A stretch of 26,770 nt of DNA from a virus, in the IMG/VR virus record IMGVR_UViG_3300009481_000079, positions 1 through 26,770 of that record; one strand, written 5' to 3'. The position numbers and the translations under genes were made by a program. Below are positions 1 to 8,354 of this stretch, piece after piece (positions within the stretch are counted from its first letter, which is position 1; every line of letters starts with the position of its first letter). Under the pieces are notes generated by a model. It worked only from the letters and a program-made list of their open reading frames with translations. It was not told where the DNA came from and did not search any database.

Positions 1-1
1 A

Positions 2-829
2 AGATACACGATGGCGCAAGTCGCAGATGGTCCCGCAGGATTTGCTAACTGCCTTAAAATAACAACTACTACGGCTGACACATCTATAGCGGCTGGCGAA
101 AATTTACGAATTAGACAATCGTTCGAAGGGCAAGACCTGCAACAATTGCAGAAAGGAACTGCTACTGCAAAGCAAGTAACCGTTAGCTTTTACGTTAAGG
201 GCAATGCTTCCGCTACATATACCTGCGAGCTGAATGATATAGACAACGGTAGAACCATCAACCAGGAGTTTTCGGTTACGACTAGTTGGAATAGAATCGA
301 GTTAACTTTCGCGGCGGATACCTCTGGTCCGCTGGATGATGACAATGCCCGAAGTTTGGATTTACATATTTGGTTACATGCCGGTTCTGACTTCACGTCT
401 GGTACATTTTCATCTAACGCATGGAAAGACGCTGTTAACAATACAAGAGTGTCAGATTCACAAACCTCTATCTTCGATTCCACATCGCGCACATTCTTTA
501 TAACGGGTGTTCAGATGGAGATTGGAGCAACGGCTACTGACTTTGAGTATCGCACCTACGGTGAGGAACTATTTGATTGTCAGCGATATTACGAGAAGCT
601 GCAAGGCTCTGGCGGTGGCGGCGGGATACTAGGTACATACGGAAACGGTGGACTTAGTTATGCGACATGGAATTTCAAAAATACAAAAAGAGCAACACCA
701 ACAATGACTCAACCGGCATCTGGAATGGATACGATTCAGAACACAAGTACGGAAATGAGCAACGGCTATAAAGCAGCAACAAATTATGCTTTCTGGGGCT
801 GGGGCGCAACAGCAGATGCGGAGCTTTGA
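2..829 (+). CDS. Tail-fibre-like structural protein, C-terminal part (5' end outside window)
   Basis: The reading frame is open to the left edge; the codons before the ATG at 11 (R-Y-T) read as protein, so this is probably the C-terminal ~275 residues of a longer virion protein. The N-terminal half looks like a beta-sandwich carbohydrate-binding or jelly-roll module (VTVSFYVKG, SWNRIELTF, DLHIWLHAG). It ends in FFITGVQMEIGATATDFEYR followed by ELFDCQRYYEKL, a module that recurs at the C-terminal end of many phage fibre and tail-spike proteins. A Gly-rich linker (GSGGGGG) precedes the final ~70 residues, probably the receptor-contacting tip. The next gene starts one base after the stop. Role in host recognition is inferred from this pattern; no enzyme motif is visible. 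Confidence 0.75.
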   Translation, partial: RYTMAQVADGPAGFANCLKITTTTADTSIAAGENLRIRQSFEGQDLQQLQKGTATAKQVTVSFYVKGNASATYTCELNDIDNGRTINQEFSVTTSWNRIELTFAADTSGPLDDDNARSLDLHIWLHAGSDFTSGTFSSNAWKDAVNNTRVSDSQTSIFDSTSRTFFITGVQMEIGATATDFEYRTYGEELFDCQRYYEKLQGSGGGGGILGTYGNGGLSYATWNFKNTKRATPTMTQPASGMDTIQNTSTEMSNGYKAATNYAFWGWGATADAEL

Positions 830-830
830 A

Positions 831-1010
831 ATGACAATTAGCAATGCCAAATGGGTGAAAGATGAAATGATGGACAATGCTCAGCAGTCTATTCAAGCAG
901 AGATTAATGGCGTAGTGAGTTTTGTACCGATTGATTTGGATAACGCTGATTATGCCGAAATTATGCGGCTCGTTGCGGCGGGTGAATTAACTATCGACGA
1001 CGCCGACTAA
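831..1010 (+). CDS. Small conserved-type phage protein, 59 aa, unknown function
   Basis: A 59-aa acidic protein starting MTISNAKWVKDEMMDNA. The ATG at 831 is preferred to the upstream in-frame start at 786 because it follows the fibre-gene stop by one base and has a GGAG sequence about 8 bases upstream. The C-terminal half (YAEIMRLVAAGELTIDDAD) looks like a small helical unit. It holds no cysteine, signal peptide or membrane segment. Short proteins of this kind commonly follow fibre genes, and its position suggests a virion-assembly or accessory role, but I do not recognise a named family. Confidence 0.7.
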   Translation: MTISNAKWVKDEMMDNAQQSIQAEINGVVSFVPIDLDNADYAEIMRLVAAGELTIDDAD

Positions 1011-1035
1011 GCACTTTAACTAAGAGAATAAAAAT

Positions 1036-1215
1036 ATGCCCGAACCAAGAGTACTAACTACTGATGATATAGAAATGATTGCTGAAAGAGCCGCAGATAA
1101 AGCGTTAGAAAAAGTTTACGCGGATGTTGGCAAGTCATTGGTAAAAAAGTTTTTTTGGGCGTGCGGACTTGTGGTAATTACTGTAGCTGTTTGGGTGTCT
1201 AAAGATACATTTTAA
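1036..1215 (+). CDS. Small single-TM membrane protein, holin-like
   Basis: A 59-aa protein below the usual ORF length cut-off. The N-terminal ~37 residues are charged and helical (DDIEMIAERAADKALEKVY). One hydrophobic segment follows (about residues 41-55, FFWACGLVVITVAVWV), and a short charged tail KDTF ends it. This topology, an amphipathic N-terminal helix then one membrane helix, is common in a family of small phage membrane proteins near structural or lysis genes. A holin or holin-like role is possible, but no endolysin is adjacent in the window, so it remains inference. Its TAA shares one base with the ATG of the next gene (TAATG), implying translational coupling. Confidence 0.65.
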   Translation: MPEPRVLTTDDIEMIAERAADKALEKVYADVGKSLVKKFFWACGLVVITVAVWVSKDTF

Positions 1216-1418
1216 TGGCTAACTTTACTAACACAGGTTGGTCACGAGGTAGCTGGGGTCAAGGTAAATGGAATGGTGGTGCAAATAAATCTAGTCTACT
1301 AGAAATTAGAGTAGAGCAAAGCAGATTAAAAAAATTAAAACGACAACAGTATAGATTGCAAGATGACGAAGAAGTATCTGCACTAATACTGCTAAAACAA
1401 ATGCAACGGAGAGGATAA
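1215..1418 (+). CDS. Hypothetical basic protein, 67 aa
   Basis: Starts inside the stop codon of the preceding membrane-protein gene (TAATG overlap). The N-terminus is rich in Gly, Trp, Asn and Ser (GWSRGSWGQGKWNGG), and the C-terminal half is a strongly basic predicted helix (EQSRLKKLKRQQYRLQ). The net positive charge and Trp/Gly head could suit a nucleic-acid or virion-surface contact, but I recognise no family. The tight packing and shared codon usage with its neighbours support a real gene. Confidence 0.6.
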   Translation: MANFTNTGWSRGSWGQGKWNGGANKSSLLEIRVEQSRLKKLKRQQYRLQDDEEVSALILLKQMQRRG

Positions 1419-1425
1419 AATAGCT

Positions 1426-1689
1426 ATGGATATATCTGAACAAAATAAATATGACACTATGTTTAGTACACTTAGTACAGAAGGCTGGGGAATACTTAGA
1501 GACCGACTACTTGAAATGTATACCCAACAAAATAATGTACTAAGTATACCGGATGAAAAAATTTTTTGGCAACAACGCGGTTCGTTAAGCATGTTGCACT
1601 TTATGATTGAAATCGAACAAGTTTTACAAAATGAACTTGCACAAATAAATGCAGAAGAAAAAGAAGAAGAGGATAACAGCAATGATTAA
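1426..1689 (+). CDS. Hypothetical acidic protein, 87 aa
   Basis: An acidic protein (MDISEQNKYDTMF at the start), mainly helical by composition, with a strongly acidic C-terminus (AEEKEEEDNSND). GAGGATAAA lies upstream as a ribosome-binding site. The last 8 bases overlap the start of the downstream zinc-ribbon gene. No catalytic motif, signal or membrane segment is visible and I do not recognise a family. Confidence 0.65.
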   Translation: MDISEQNKYDTMFSTLSTEGWGILRDRLLEMYTQQNNVLSIPDEKIFWQQRGSLSMLHFMIEIEQVLQNELAQINAEEKEEEDNSND

Positions 1690-1915
1690 CGATTATCGTT
1701 GTTTAAATTGTCAAAAAGTTTTTGAAAGGTGGTCTCGGGAAATAACATTACCGTGTCCTTGTCGTTTAAAAAAGACGGCAGAAAAAATTATTTCGGGCGG
1801 GAAATTCTCATTACCTGGAATAGATTCTGGTTTTCCAACGTCTGCCGATAAATGGGCAAAAAGACACCGGAAAGCAAACCATGCCAACTTAAAAGAGTTA
1901 GGCATACCACATTAA
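1682..1915 (+). CDS. Small zinc-ribbon (FmdB-like) protein
   Basis: A 77-aa protein starting MINDYRCLNCQKVFERW. It carries a Cys-x2-Cys pair (C7, C10) and a Cys-Pro-Cys pair (C25, C27), the spacing of a small FmdB-type zinc ribbon; the C-terminal part (DKWAKRHRKANHANLKELG) is a basic helix. The ATG at 1682 is preferred because it gives the usual MxxYxC beginning of such proteins; the in-frame start at 1649 would add a lysine-rich extension lying inside the previous gene. Zinc binding is inferred from the cysteines. Proteins of this type occur next to portal, scaffold or terminase genes in many phages, but the function is not established. Confidence 0.7.
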   Translation: MINDYRCLNCQKVFERWSREITLPCPCRLKKTAEKIISGGKFSLPGIDSGFPTSADKWAKRHRKANHANLKELGIPH

Positions 1916-1950
1916 ATCCCCTGTAAAAAGGTTAAGATTGGAGATACGTT

Positions 1951-2778
1951 ATGGCAGAGATACTTGTAGATAATGACAACGTTACGGATCAGATTGAGGA
2001 TTCTAAACTTGTTACAAAACTTCAGGAAGAATTGACACCTAATAATGAACAACCCGTAGTTGAAGAACCTGAAATAGCAGCCGAAGTGCTTCCTGAAAAA
2101 TTTAGGAATAAAAGCGTAGAAGATGTTATTGAGTCTTACCAAAATTTAGAAAAGCAGTATGGTAAGCAGGGTAATGAAATGGGCGAGTTGCGAAAATTAG
2201 CCGATAGCTTGATACAAAAAAATCTACAGGAATCTAATACTCAATCCCCTGCAGACATACTGGAAAGTGAGTTGTCAGAAGATGACTTTATTCTTAATCC
2301 AGTTGATGCAGTAAAGCGTGTTGTAGAAGATGCCCTACGTCCGGTTAAGCAGGAATTAACTAAGGCGCAATCTGATCAAACTATGCAAAGAGTGTTAAAT
2401 GCTCACCCAGATGTAGAGTCTGTTGTGGGTAGTGCACAGTTTGAAAAGTGGGTAATGGATTCTAAACCACGTCAAGAAATGTGGCTTAAAGCAAATAGCG
2501 GTGACTTTGAATATGCTGATGAATTGCTTACGCAATATAAAGCACTAAACTCTGTTAAAGATTTAGAACAACAAGCAACAATTCAAACTGCAAAGGAAGA
2601 AGAATTAAAGGCCGCTACTTCTGTGTCGAAAGGTAATTCGTTTGAAGCATCGTCTACAGCAAATAAACCTATATATCGTAGGTCTGAGCTTATACGACTC
2701 CAAATGTCTGATCCCGCTCGATATGCCCAACTAGGAAATGAAATCACCCAAGCGTATGCCGAAGGTCGAGTTCGATGA
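1951..2778 (+). CDS. Capsid assembly scaffolding protein
   Basis: A 275-aa acidic, helical protein immediately upstream of the coat gene, the position of T7 gene 9. After a disordered acidic N-terminus (about residues 1-50) comes FRNKSVEDVIESYQNLEKQY followed by GNEMGELRKLAD, a signature seen in many podoviral scaffold proteins. The C-terminal ~45 residues are polar and end in a helix with basic residues (RRSELIRLQMSDPARYAQLG), typical of coat-binding ends. Scaffolds template procapsid assembly and leave before DNA packaging. It has a ribosome-binding site (GGAG) about 10 bases upstream and a ~30-bp gap to the coat gene. Confidence 0.85.
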   Translation: MAEILVDNDNVTDQIEDSKLVTKLQEELTPNNEQPVVEEPEIAAEVLPEKFRNKSVEDVIESYQNLEKQYGKQGNEMGELRKLADSLIQKNLQESNTQSPADILESELSEDDFILNPVDAVKRVVEDALRPVKQELTKAQSDQTMQRVLNAHPDVESVVGSAQFEKWVMDSKPRQEMWLKANSGDFEYADELLTQYKALNSVKDLEQQATIQTAKEEELKAATSVSKGNSFEASSTANKPIYRRSELIRLQMSDPARYAQLGNEITQAYAEGRVR

Positions 2779-2808
2779 CTAATTTTAATCTTTTAAAGGA
2801 GACTTAGC

Positions 2809-3729
2809 ATGGCAAATTTTAGTGCCGCGTCAGCGATGAATACAACTACTCAGGATAAATTTATTCCTGAATTGTGGAGTGATGAAGTTGTTGCCGCTTA
2901 TAAAAGTAATTTAGTACTAGCAAACCTAGTTACTAGAATGAATCACAACGGAAAAAAGGGCGATACTGTCCATATTCCTAAACCTACTCGTGGTGATGCA
3001 AGTGCAAAAACTACGCGACAACAGGTTACTTTGATTGCTGCTACGGATACGGAGCTTTCCATTTCCATTGACCAGCACTATGAGTACTCTCGTTTGATTG
3101 AAGACTTGTTGGATAAACAAGCTTTGTCTAGTATGCGTGCGTTTTACACGGATGATGCGGGTTTTGCGCTGGCTAAACAAGTAGACACGGCTCTTTGGAC
3201 GCAATCATATGCGTTGCAGGGTGGTGATGGTGCTGCTGCGTATCATGGAGATACGGCTGTTATTGGTTCAGACGGTAGCACGTTATTTAGTGCAAGTCAA
3301 GCTGGTGTTGCTATTGCTGATGCTGGTTTGCGTAAAGTTATACAAACCCTAGATGATGCGGATATTCCTATGTCCGACAGATTCCTAGTGGTTCCTCCGG
3401 TTGAGAAGAAAAATCTTACCGGTATTGCTCGATTTACAGAGCAAGCGTATGTAGGTGAAATCGGTGGCGGTAATACAATTCGTAATGGTCTAATTGGAGA
3501 CCTTTATGGAATTCCCGTCTATGTGTCTTCAAATGCACCGACAAATAATAGTGCGCGTGCGTGCCTACTTTCCCATAAATCTTCGATGGTTATGGTAGAG
3601 CAGATGAGTGTTCGTACCCAAACTCAGTACAAACAGGAGTTTCTTGGTGATTTGTTCACTGCGGATACTATCTATGGTACTGGTGAACTTCGTAATGATG
3701 CGGGTATTTTAATCGCTGTTCCTACCTAA
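2809..3729 (+). CDS. Major capsid protein
   Basis: A 306-aa protein directly downstream of the scaffold gene, preceded by a strong ribosome-binding site (AAAGGAGA). The N-terminus MANFSAASAMNTTTQDKFIP leads into FIPELWSDEVVAAYKSNLVL and GDTVHIPKPTRGDAS, an arrangement seen in HK97-fold coat proteins of podoviruses. Later segments include the probable spine region (DAGFALAKQVDTALW) and a C-terminal beta-rich domain (GIPVYVSSNAP). The size fits an unprocessed coat protein, and no protease domain or maturation gene is seen beside it. Function is inferred from family resemblance plus gene order. Confidence 0.88.
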   Translation: MANFSAASAMNTTTQDKFIPELWSDEVVAAYKSNLVLANLVTRMNHNGKKGDTVHIPKPTRGDASAKTTRQQVTLIAATDTELSISIDQHYEYSRLIEDLLDKQALSSMRAFYTDDAGFALAKQVDTALWTQSYALQGGDGAAAYHGDTAVIGSDGSTLFSASQAGVAIADAGLRKVIQTLDDADIPMSDRFLVVPPVEKKNLTGIARFTEQAYVGEIGGGNTIRNGLIGDLYGIPVYVSSNAPTNNSARACLLSHKSSMVMVEQMSVRTQTQYKQEFLGDLFTADTIYGTGELRNDAGILIAVPT

Positions 3730-3782
3730 AAAAGGCGGTGGTCTTATATCTAAATATTTAAACTGGTAAAAGGAGATTTAAC

Positions 3783-4088
3783 ATGGCTTTACCAACAGGC
3801 ACAAACTACGGGCAATCTGTGACTAAATACGCAATTGCCTCTGAGACCAAAGACTGGGGAAGCGTTTCTGATGGCGACGAAGCTGCTGAAGAGGTCACCG
3901 TAACTGGTGCACAACTAGGCGATTTTGCTTTGGCATCAATGAGTATTGATACTACGGATATTACGCTAACCGCTACTGTAACGGCAGCGGACACGGTTAC
4001 GGTCATATTGGCTAATAACACGGGCGGCGCAATTGACTTAGGGTCTGGCACTTTGTATGTCATGGTGTTACCACGCGAAGTTATCTAA
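3783..4088 (+). CDS. Probable capsid decoration/head stabilisation protein
   Basis: A 101-aa, Thr/Ala/Val-rich all-beta protein between coat and adaptor genes, with a good ribosome-binding site (AAAGGAG). Features such as GAQLGDFALASMSID, VTAADTVTVILANNTGG and LGSGTLYVMVLP match a small beta-sandwich repeated in many phage head-decoration proteins (pattern LGD..L.S, then V.AADTVTV.L.N.TG). It has no cysteine or membrane segment. It is probably co-transcribed with the coat gene and followed at once by a terminator, so both genes would be made at high level. The decoration assignment is inference. Confidence 0.6.
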   Translation: MALPTGTNYGQSVTKYAIASETKDWGSVSDGDEAAEEVTVTGAQLGDFALASMSIDTTDITLTATVTAADTVTVILANNTGGAIDLGSGTLYVMVLPREVI

Positions 4089-4099
4089 GGTCGTTAAAG

Positions 4100-4127
4100 G
4101 GGGGGAGGGCAACCTCCTCCCTATTTT
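4100..4127 (+). terminator. Rho-independent terminator after the capsid genes
   Basis: A nine-pair stem (4100-4108 with 4113-4121, one G-T wobble), nearly all G-C, closed by the tetraloop GCAA and followed by TATTTT. It lies 11 bases after the decoration-gene stop and ends 17 bases before the adaptor start. T7 has its T-phi terminator at the equivalent place after gene 10. The short T tract suggests partial rather than complete termination, so downstream tail genes could still be read through at lower level. Confidence 0.8.
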
Positions 4128-4144
4128 AAACACAGGAGTACGGT

Positions 4145-4915
4145 ATGGCTACAGTAGGCGTAACACTACTTGATGTAGTTAACAGAATAAATATTCGTCT
4201 TCGCGACACTATTGTCACGTCTATTACGAGTACTGTATCGTCATCCCCAGCAACTACGACTGGAATGACTAACTACACAGATACGCTGGTTAGGTTAATT
4301 AACGATGCAAAACGAGAAGTAGAAGATGCTTTTGATTGGTTAGATTTACAGGAAACAGTTACATTTGACACAGTATCTGGTACAAACACCTACGCAGTGC
4401 AACAAACTAGTGGGGGAGTTATTTATACTAACTCTCGTACACGATTAATGGATGTGTACAACACGACAAATAATGTTCGGCTAACTGCTTACCCGTATAA
4501 TTATTTACGGCAACTAGCACAAAACACAAACGTGACAAATGCAGAGCCAACTTCATATGCTATTAAAGGGTTAATAACGCCGACCTATGGTACTGACGGC
4601 ACAAACACTGTTAACCAGTCGGTTGAAGCGTACTTATATCCTACACCAAATAGTGCATATAGTTTGTCTATTGAATGTGTTATTCCGCAAGAAGATTTAT
4701 TTAACAACACAGATTATTTTAAAGTGCCTTGGTATCCTATATACTTACGAGCATTGGCTTTGGCTATTCGGGAACGAGGTGAGGATGAAGGAGAATTATC
4801 AAGTGATGTAGAGGCGGCTTACCAACAGGCTTTAGGGGATGCTATGGCTTACGAGCAAAAAAATCTTTGGCAGTCCCAAGGAGGTGGTGATTGGTATGTT
4901 GGAGGAGATTACTAG
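4145..4915 (+). CDS. Head-to-tail adaptor (T7 gp11 / P22 gp4-like tail tubular protein A)
   Basis: A 256-aa protein in the gp11 position between coat and tail hub. The helical N-terminal part (LVRLINDAKREVEDAFDWLD) matches the helix that opens tail-tubular-A/gp4-type adaptors, and WYPIYLRALALAIRERGEDEG with the following AAYQQALGDAMAYEQ is the C-terminal helical bundle of the same family. Such proteins form a dodecameric ring under the portal that connects it to the tail hub. A ribosome-binding site (CAGGAG) precedes the ATG. The stop is followed two bases later by the hub gene's GTG, and the hub gene's ribosome-binding site lies inside this gene's last codons. Confidence 0.8.
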   Translation: MATVGVTLLDVVNRINIRLRDTIVTSITSTVSSSPATTTGMTNYTDTLVRLINDAKREVEDAFDWLDLQETVTFDTVSGTNTYAVQQTSGGVIYTNSRTRLMDVYNTTNNVRLTAYPYNYLRQLAQNTNVTNAEPTSYAIKGLITPTYGTDGTNTVNQSVEAYLYPTPNSAYSLSIECVIPQEDLFNNTDYFKVPWYPIYLRALALAIRERGEDEGELSSDVEAAYQQALGDAMAYEQKNLWQSQGGGDWYVGGDY

Positions 4916-4917
4916 CT

Positions 4918-7900
4918 GTGCCTAGTCGATTAAAATCTATTGTTCTGCGAGCGCCAGGAAAAGCAGGGTTAAACTTTGAAGGGGAAAGTATGCAAGCTTC
5001 CCCATCATATGCGGATACAGCTAATAACATTGCTTACGATTTTGCTGGAAGACTAGCCAATAGAAAAGGTTGGGAAGCAAGTACAACTTTAGCAAACCAT
5101 TTAGGGAAACAAAGCCTTACAAATCCATTTACAACAGTAACAACTGCAGGATTACAAGGGCGCGTAACAGTTACTGATAATTCTCACGGAGCTTCTTCAG
5201 GAGATTTTGTAACTTTTACAGACGCAAGTGCTTTTCAAGGAATTACTGCAGCACAAATAAATACACGGTTTTCAATAACAAAAATAGACCCAAATAGTTA
5301 TTACATATACACAGATGGTACAGCTACAGGAGCAGCAGGTTCGCAAGGGGGGTCTGTAGTAGCCTATTACGAGCCACAAATAACTACTTTGTTTACATAC
5401 AACTATAACGATGCTGCTTTACTTATTGCTTCGGCTATTGTTAGAGGTGCAGGAAAAATATACGATCACCCTGTAGGGTCTTCTGCAGCAGCATTTACAG
5501 ACCGCAGCGGAGGTTCGGATCTTCAGGCATTATCTGCTACAGACGCTAAGTGGCAATTTAACAACTACAAGTCTGTATCAACAGTAGTATGTGTAGGTAC
5601 TAATACGGACAATACTAAGGTTCCTATTGTAAAAACAGGCGCTGGAAACTGGGCGGGAGTACTGCCTATGCCCGAGCGATTAGATTATAGTAGTAGTTTA
5701 GATAGCCAGGGTGCAAGTACAACCCACGTTGTTGCTGCTGCTCAACCCGGAGCTGATGGGTTGTCCACAATTGCAAATGGAGTTTTTACTACAGGAAGAA
5801 TTATTACTGTAACTGTTGCGGGAACTAGCGAAGGTACTAGACATATACGCATTACTGGAAAGGATGCTGCTGGAGGCACTTTGGTTGCTTTTAAAGGTCT
5901 TGGAGAATCAGCAACAACGCATACCTTGACTTCTGCTGATAACCCATCACCTACCTCGCAAACAACAGACTTATATTTTAAAACAATAACAGAAGTAAGA
6001 ATTGAAACCTCTTCTACCGATACTACTGTTATAAACACAGTAGGTAATATTTCTGTAGGTGTTGCGGCAGGTACAGTAGAAGTGGCTGGACTTAGTAATT
6101 TAGCTGTAGCTTCTGCACCTACAGACGTACCAACAGGCGGCGTATCACATAGTGCTTTTGGTAGGTTATGGATTCAAAAAGAAGCTACCGGAGTAAACCA
6201 AAATACAATCGTATATTCTGGAGCAAATAATCATCAACAATGGTATGTGGGGCCAAGTGGTGCAAATGCTGGTGAGTTAGATTTAGCAGCAAACTTTAGT
6301 GCTTGGAAAAACGGCTATGATGAGTTAGTTGCTATTAGCTCGTTTGATAAATTTTTAGTAGCGTTTATGCGTAACAGTATTATTGTTTATGAAAGTCCTG
6401 ACAATGTAGCCAACATTAAAATTAACATGGCTTTACAAGGTGTGGGATGTTTGTCTAAAGACAGTATACAAAGTATAGGTAATGATTTATATTTTTTATC
6501 TGCTACTGGGGTAAGGTCTTTACGCCAAGTTTTACAATCTGGAGACAAAGTAGAGCTATCGGATATATCAGTATTGGTTCGACGAGCCTTAATGGAGGAC
6601 GTAGCTCCATCAGAAACGGTATTAACAAGTGTGCGTAGTAACTACGACCCTGAAGAAGGGCAGTACTGGTTAAAAAGTGAAGGAGGTACAATTTGGGTAT
6701 TTGACTTAGCGTCTTTGAATCCAGGTATTCCTACACGCATTACCAAGTATATTGACACAGATTGGTTTAGTTTTTCTTATCATGAAGGAGATTCATACTT
6801 AGGTTACCGAGGTAGGATTGGAAAATATAATAACTACCTTGATGATGGCGTTGCTTATCAATGTGAGTGGCTTAGTAATCCTTTTGATTTGGACACATCA
6901 AGTTTAAAAGTACTTAAAAAAATTGGTATAACAATTGAAGGACAGAGCACTGACGAAGTTACGATAAATACACAATTTGCTGAAGGTGGGTCTTCAGGAC
7001 TTACTATGCTACTGAGCGAAGGTTTATCTGACAGTAGGTCTGCCGCAGGAACTAAAGCTGAATGGAGTTCTAGATATTCTAAAGGCTATTTGTTATGCGG
7101 AGTAGATTTAACAGACATACAATACCCGTATGTTTTACCTCACAACGCACCGTTTAAAATTACGGTTAACGGAACTACGTCTGGCACTATAAATTTACCT
7201 GCTGCGTCATATGATAATGCAGCGGCTATTGCTACAGCAGTTGCTACTGCCATTAATAACGACGCTACTTTAGGCGATAATAATGTAACAGTAACTGTAG
7301 ATTCTCCAACAACTGTAGATTACCAACCGTGGAATATTGGTAGTAGATTAAGAATTACTTCTACCTCGACAGCAACTACTTCTGCGGTAACTATTCCTTC
7401 AGGCGATACTACCACAACGGCTGTTACTGGAACTGGTGGACATAAAGTTGTGCCGTATGTTTCCAGAATTTTTGATGGGTTAGTTGGGTTAACAAATACT
7501 TTATATGACACGGATAATGGAGCGGCTACAGTTTCTACTATAGGTGCAGAGTTAGCTTCCGGCGCAAGCACTTGTGCTTTATCTGCTGCTAACCAGGATG
7601 CAAAGCTACGAATGACCGGAGATATGGCTGTATCGTTAGCAAACAATAGCGGAACAATACGCATTGGAACGGAAACAATTAGGTATGATGGCATAACAGG
7701 TAGTCCACCTACGTTAGGCGGATTAACACGCGGAATTAATGCGGCGGCTATTTCTAGTGCAGCCTGTGTATCCGGTAGTTCAACGGTAACTATTACTACA
7801 GCAGCAGACACAAACTATAAAATAGGTGACCTAGTTACTATTGCAGCGGCAGATGATGGGTTGGGAAATGGTATGGTTGGCGCTGTGTTAAACCAAACAC

Positions 7901-8352
7901 ATACTATTACCGCAATGTCTGGTGTAAGGGTTTTTACATTTACGGCTATTAATTCTTCAGGGTCTGTGGTAACGGCTTCGGGTTCAAACTCATCTGATGA
8001 TCTAGGAGGCAGCGCAACAATTAATGCTGCAGCTACGCATGCTGCGGGTAGTGAATATCATCTTGTAAACGAAGCAGGAGATTTTACTAACGAACATATA
8101 GTATTAGAGCGTGATGCTGGTATTGCTAGGGCAGCTACAGAAGGACAAGATTTTTCAAATTCTTCTCGACAAGCTACTGACACTAACGAAGGTGAATGGG
8201 GCGGTGGGTCTGTTAACGTAGTTAATTTAACTCACGCTAGTTCTGGTGCGGGAAGAAGTTTGCGTGTAGGAGTAAAATTTAATTCTAACGGATACAAAGT
8301 CGCCTTAGACCAAGTATCGCTATTCTTAAAACTAGGGCGGGAAGGTAGATAA
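4918..8352 (+). CDS. Large tail hub/nozzle protein (T7 gp12 tail-tubular-B-like)
   Basis: A 1144-aa protein read from GTG at 4918, chosen because GGAGGAG sits 10 bases upstream and the protein then begins MPSRLKSIVLRAPGKAGLN; the TTG at 4891 would overlap the adaptor gene. The family-like core is FEGESMQASPSYADTANN near the N-terminus, then FGRLWIQKE, NTIVYSGANNHQQW, FLVAFMRNSIIVYE and NDLYFLSATGVRSLRQ (about residues 415-540), which look like beta-propeller blades of a nozzle. T7 gp12 has 794 residues, so ~350 extra are present. Candidates are a beta module near residues 75-155 (RVTVTDNSHGASSGDFVTF), a flagellar-hook-IN-like module near 745-830, and a Ser/Thr-rich stretch near 930-1070. These probably form surface domains on the tail. 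Confidence 0.75.
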   Translation: MPSRLKSIVLRAPGKAGLNFEGESMQASPSYADTANNIAYDFAGRLANRKGWEASTTLANHLGKQSLTNPFTTVTTAGLQGRVTVTDNSHGASSGDFVTFTDASAFQGITAAQINTRFSITKIDPNSYYIYTDGTATGAAGSQGGSVVAYYEPQITTLFTYNYNDAALLIASAIVRGAGKIYDHPVGSSAAAFTDRSGGSDLQALSATDAKWQFNNYKSVSTVVCVGTNTDNTKVPIVKTGAGNWAGVLPMPERLDYSSSLDSQGASTTHVVAAAQPGADGLSTIANGVFTTGRIITVTVAGTSEGTRHIRITGKDAAGGTLVAFKGLGESATTHTLTSADNPSPTSQTTDLYFKTITEVRIETSSTDTTVINTVGNISVGVAAGTVEVAGLSNLAVASAPTDVPTGGVSHSAFGRLWIQKEATGVNQNTIVYSGANNHQQWYVGPSGANAGELDLAANFSAWKNGYDELVAISSFDKFLVAFMRNSIIVYESPDNVANIKINMALQGVGCLSKDSIQSIGNDLYFLSATGVRSLRQVLQSGDKVELSDISVLVRRALMEDVAPSETVLTSVRSNYDPEEGQYWLKSEGGTIWVFDLASLNPGIPTRITKYIDTDWFSFSYHEGDSYLGYRGRIGKYNNYLDDGVAYQCEWLSNPFDLDTSSLKVLKKIGITIEGQSTDEVTINTQFAEGGSSGLTMLLSEGLSDSRSAAGTKAEWSSRYSKGYLLCGVDLTDIQYPYVLPHNAPFKITVNGTTSGTINLPAASYDNAAAIATAVATAINNDATLGDNNVTVTVDSPTTVDYQPWNIGSRLRITSTSTATTSAVTIPSGDTTTTAVTGTGGHKVVPYVSRIFDGLVGLTNTLYDTDNGAATVSTIGAELASGASTCALSAANQDAKLRMTGDMAVSLANNSGTIRIGTETIRYDGITGSPPTLGGLTRGINAAAISSAACVSGSSTVTITTAADTNYKIGDLVTIAAADDGLGNGMVGAVLNQTHTITAMSGVRVFTFTAINSSGSVVTASGSNSSDDLGGSATINAAATHAAGSEYHLVNEAGDFTNEHIVLERDAGIARAATEGQDFSNSSRQATDTNEGEWGGGSVNVVNLTHASSGAGRSLRVGVKFNSNGYKVALDQVSLFLKLGREGR

Positions 8353-8354
8353 TA

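Noticed and set aside
4891-4917. TTG start for the hub protein at 4891
   Set aside because: It overlaps the adaptor gene and lacks a placed ribosome-binding site; GTG at 4918 has GGAGGAG ten bases upstream.
7320-7811. 163-codon open frame on the - strand opposite the tail hub gene
   Set aside because: It is a mirror of the Thr/Ala/Val-rich codons of the hub; the product is low-complexity Val/Pro/Ala with no ribosome-binding site.
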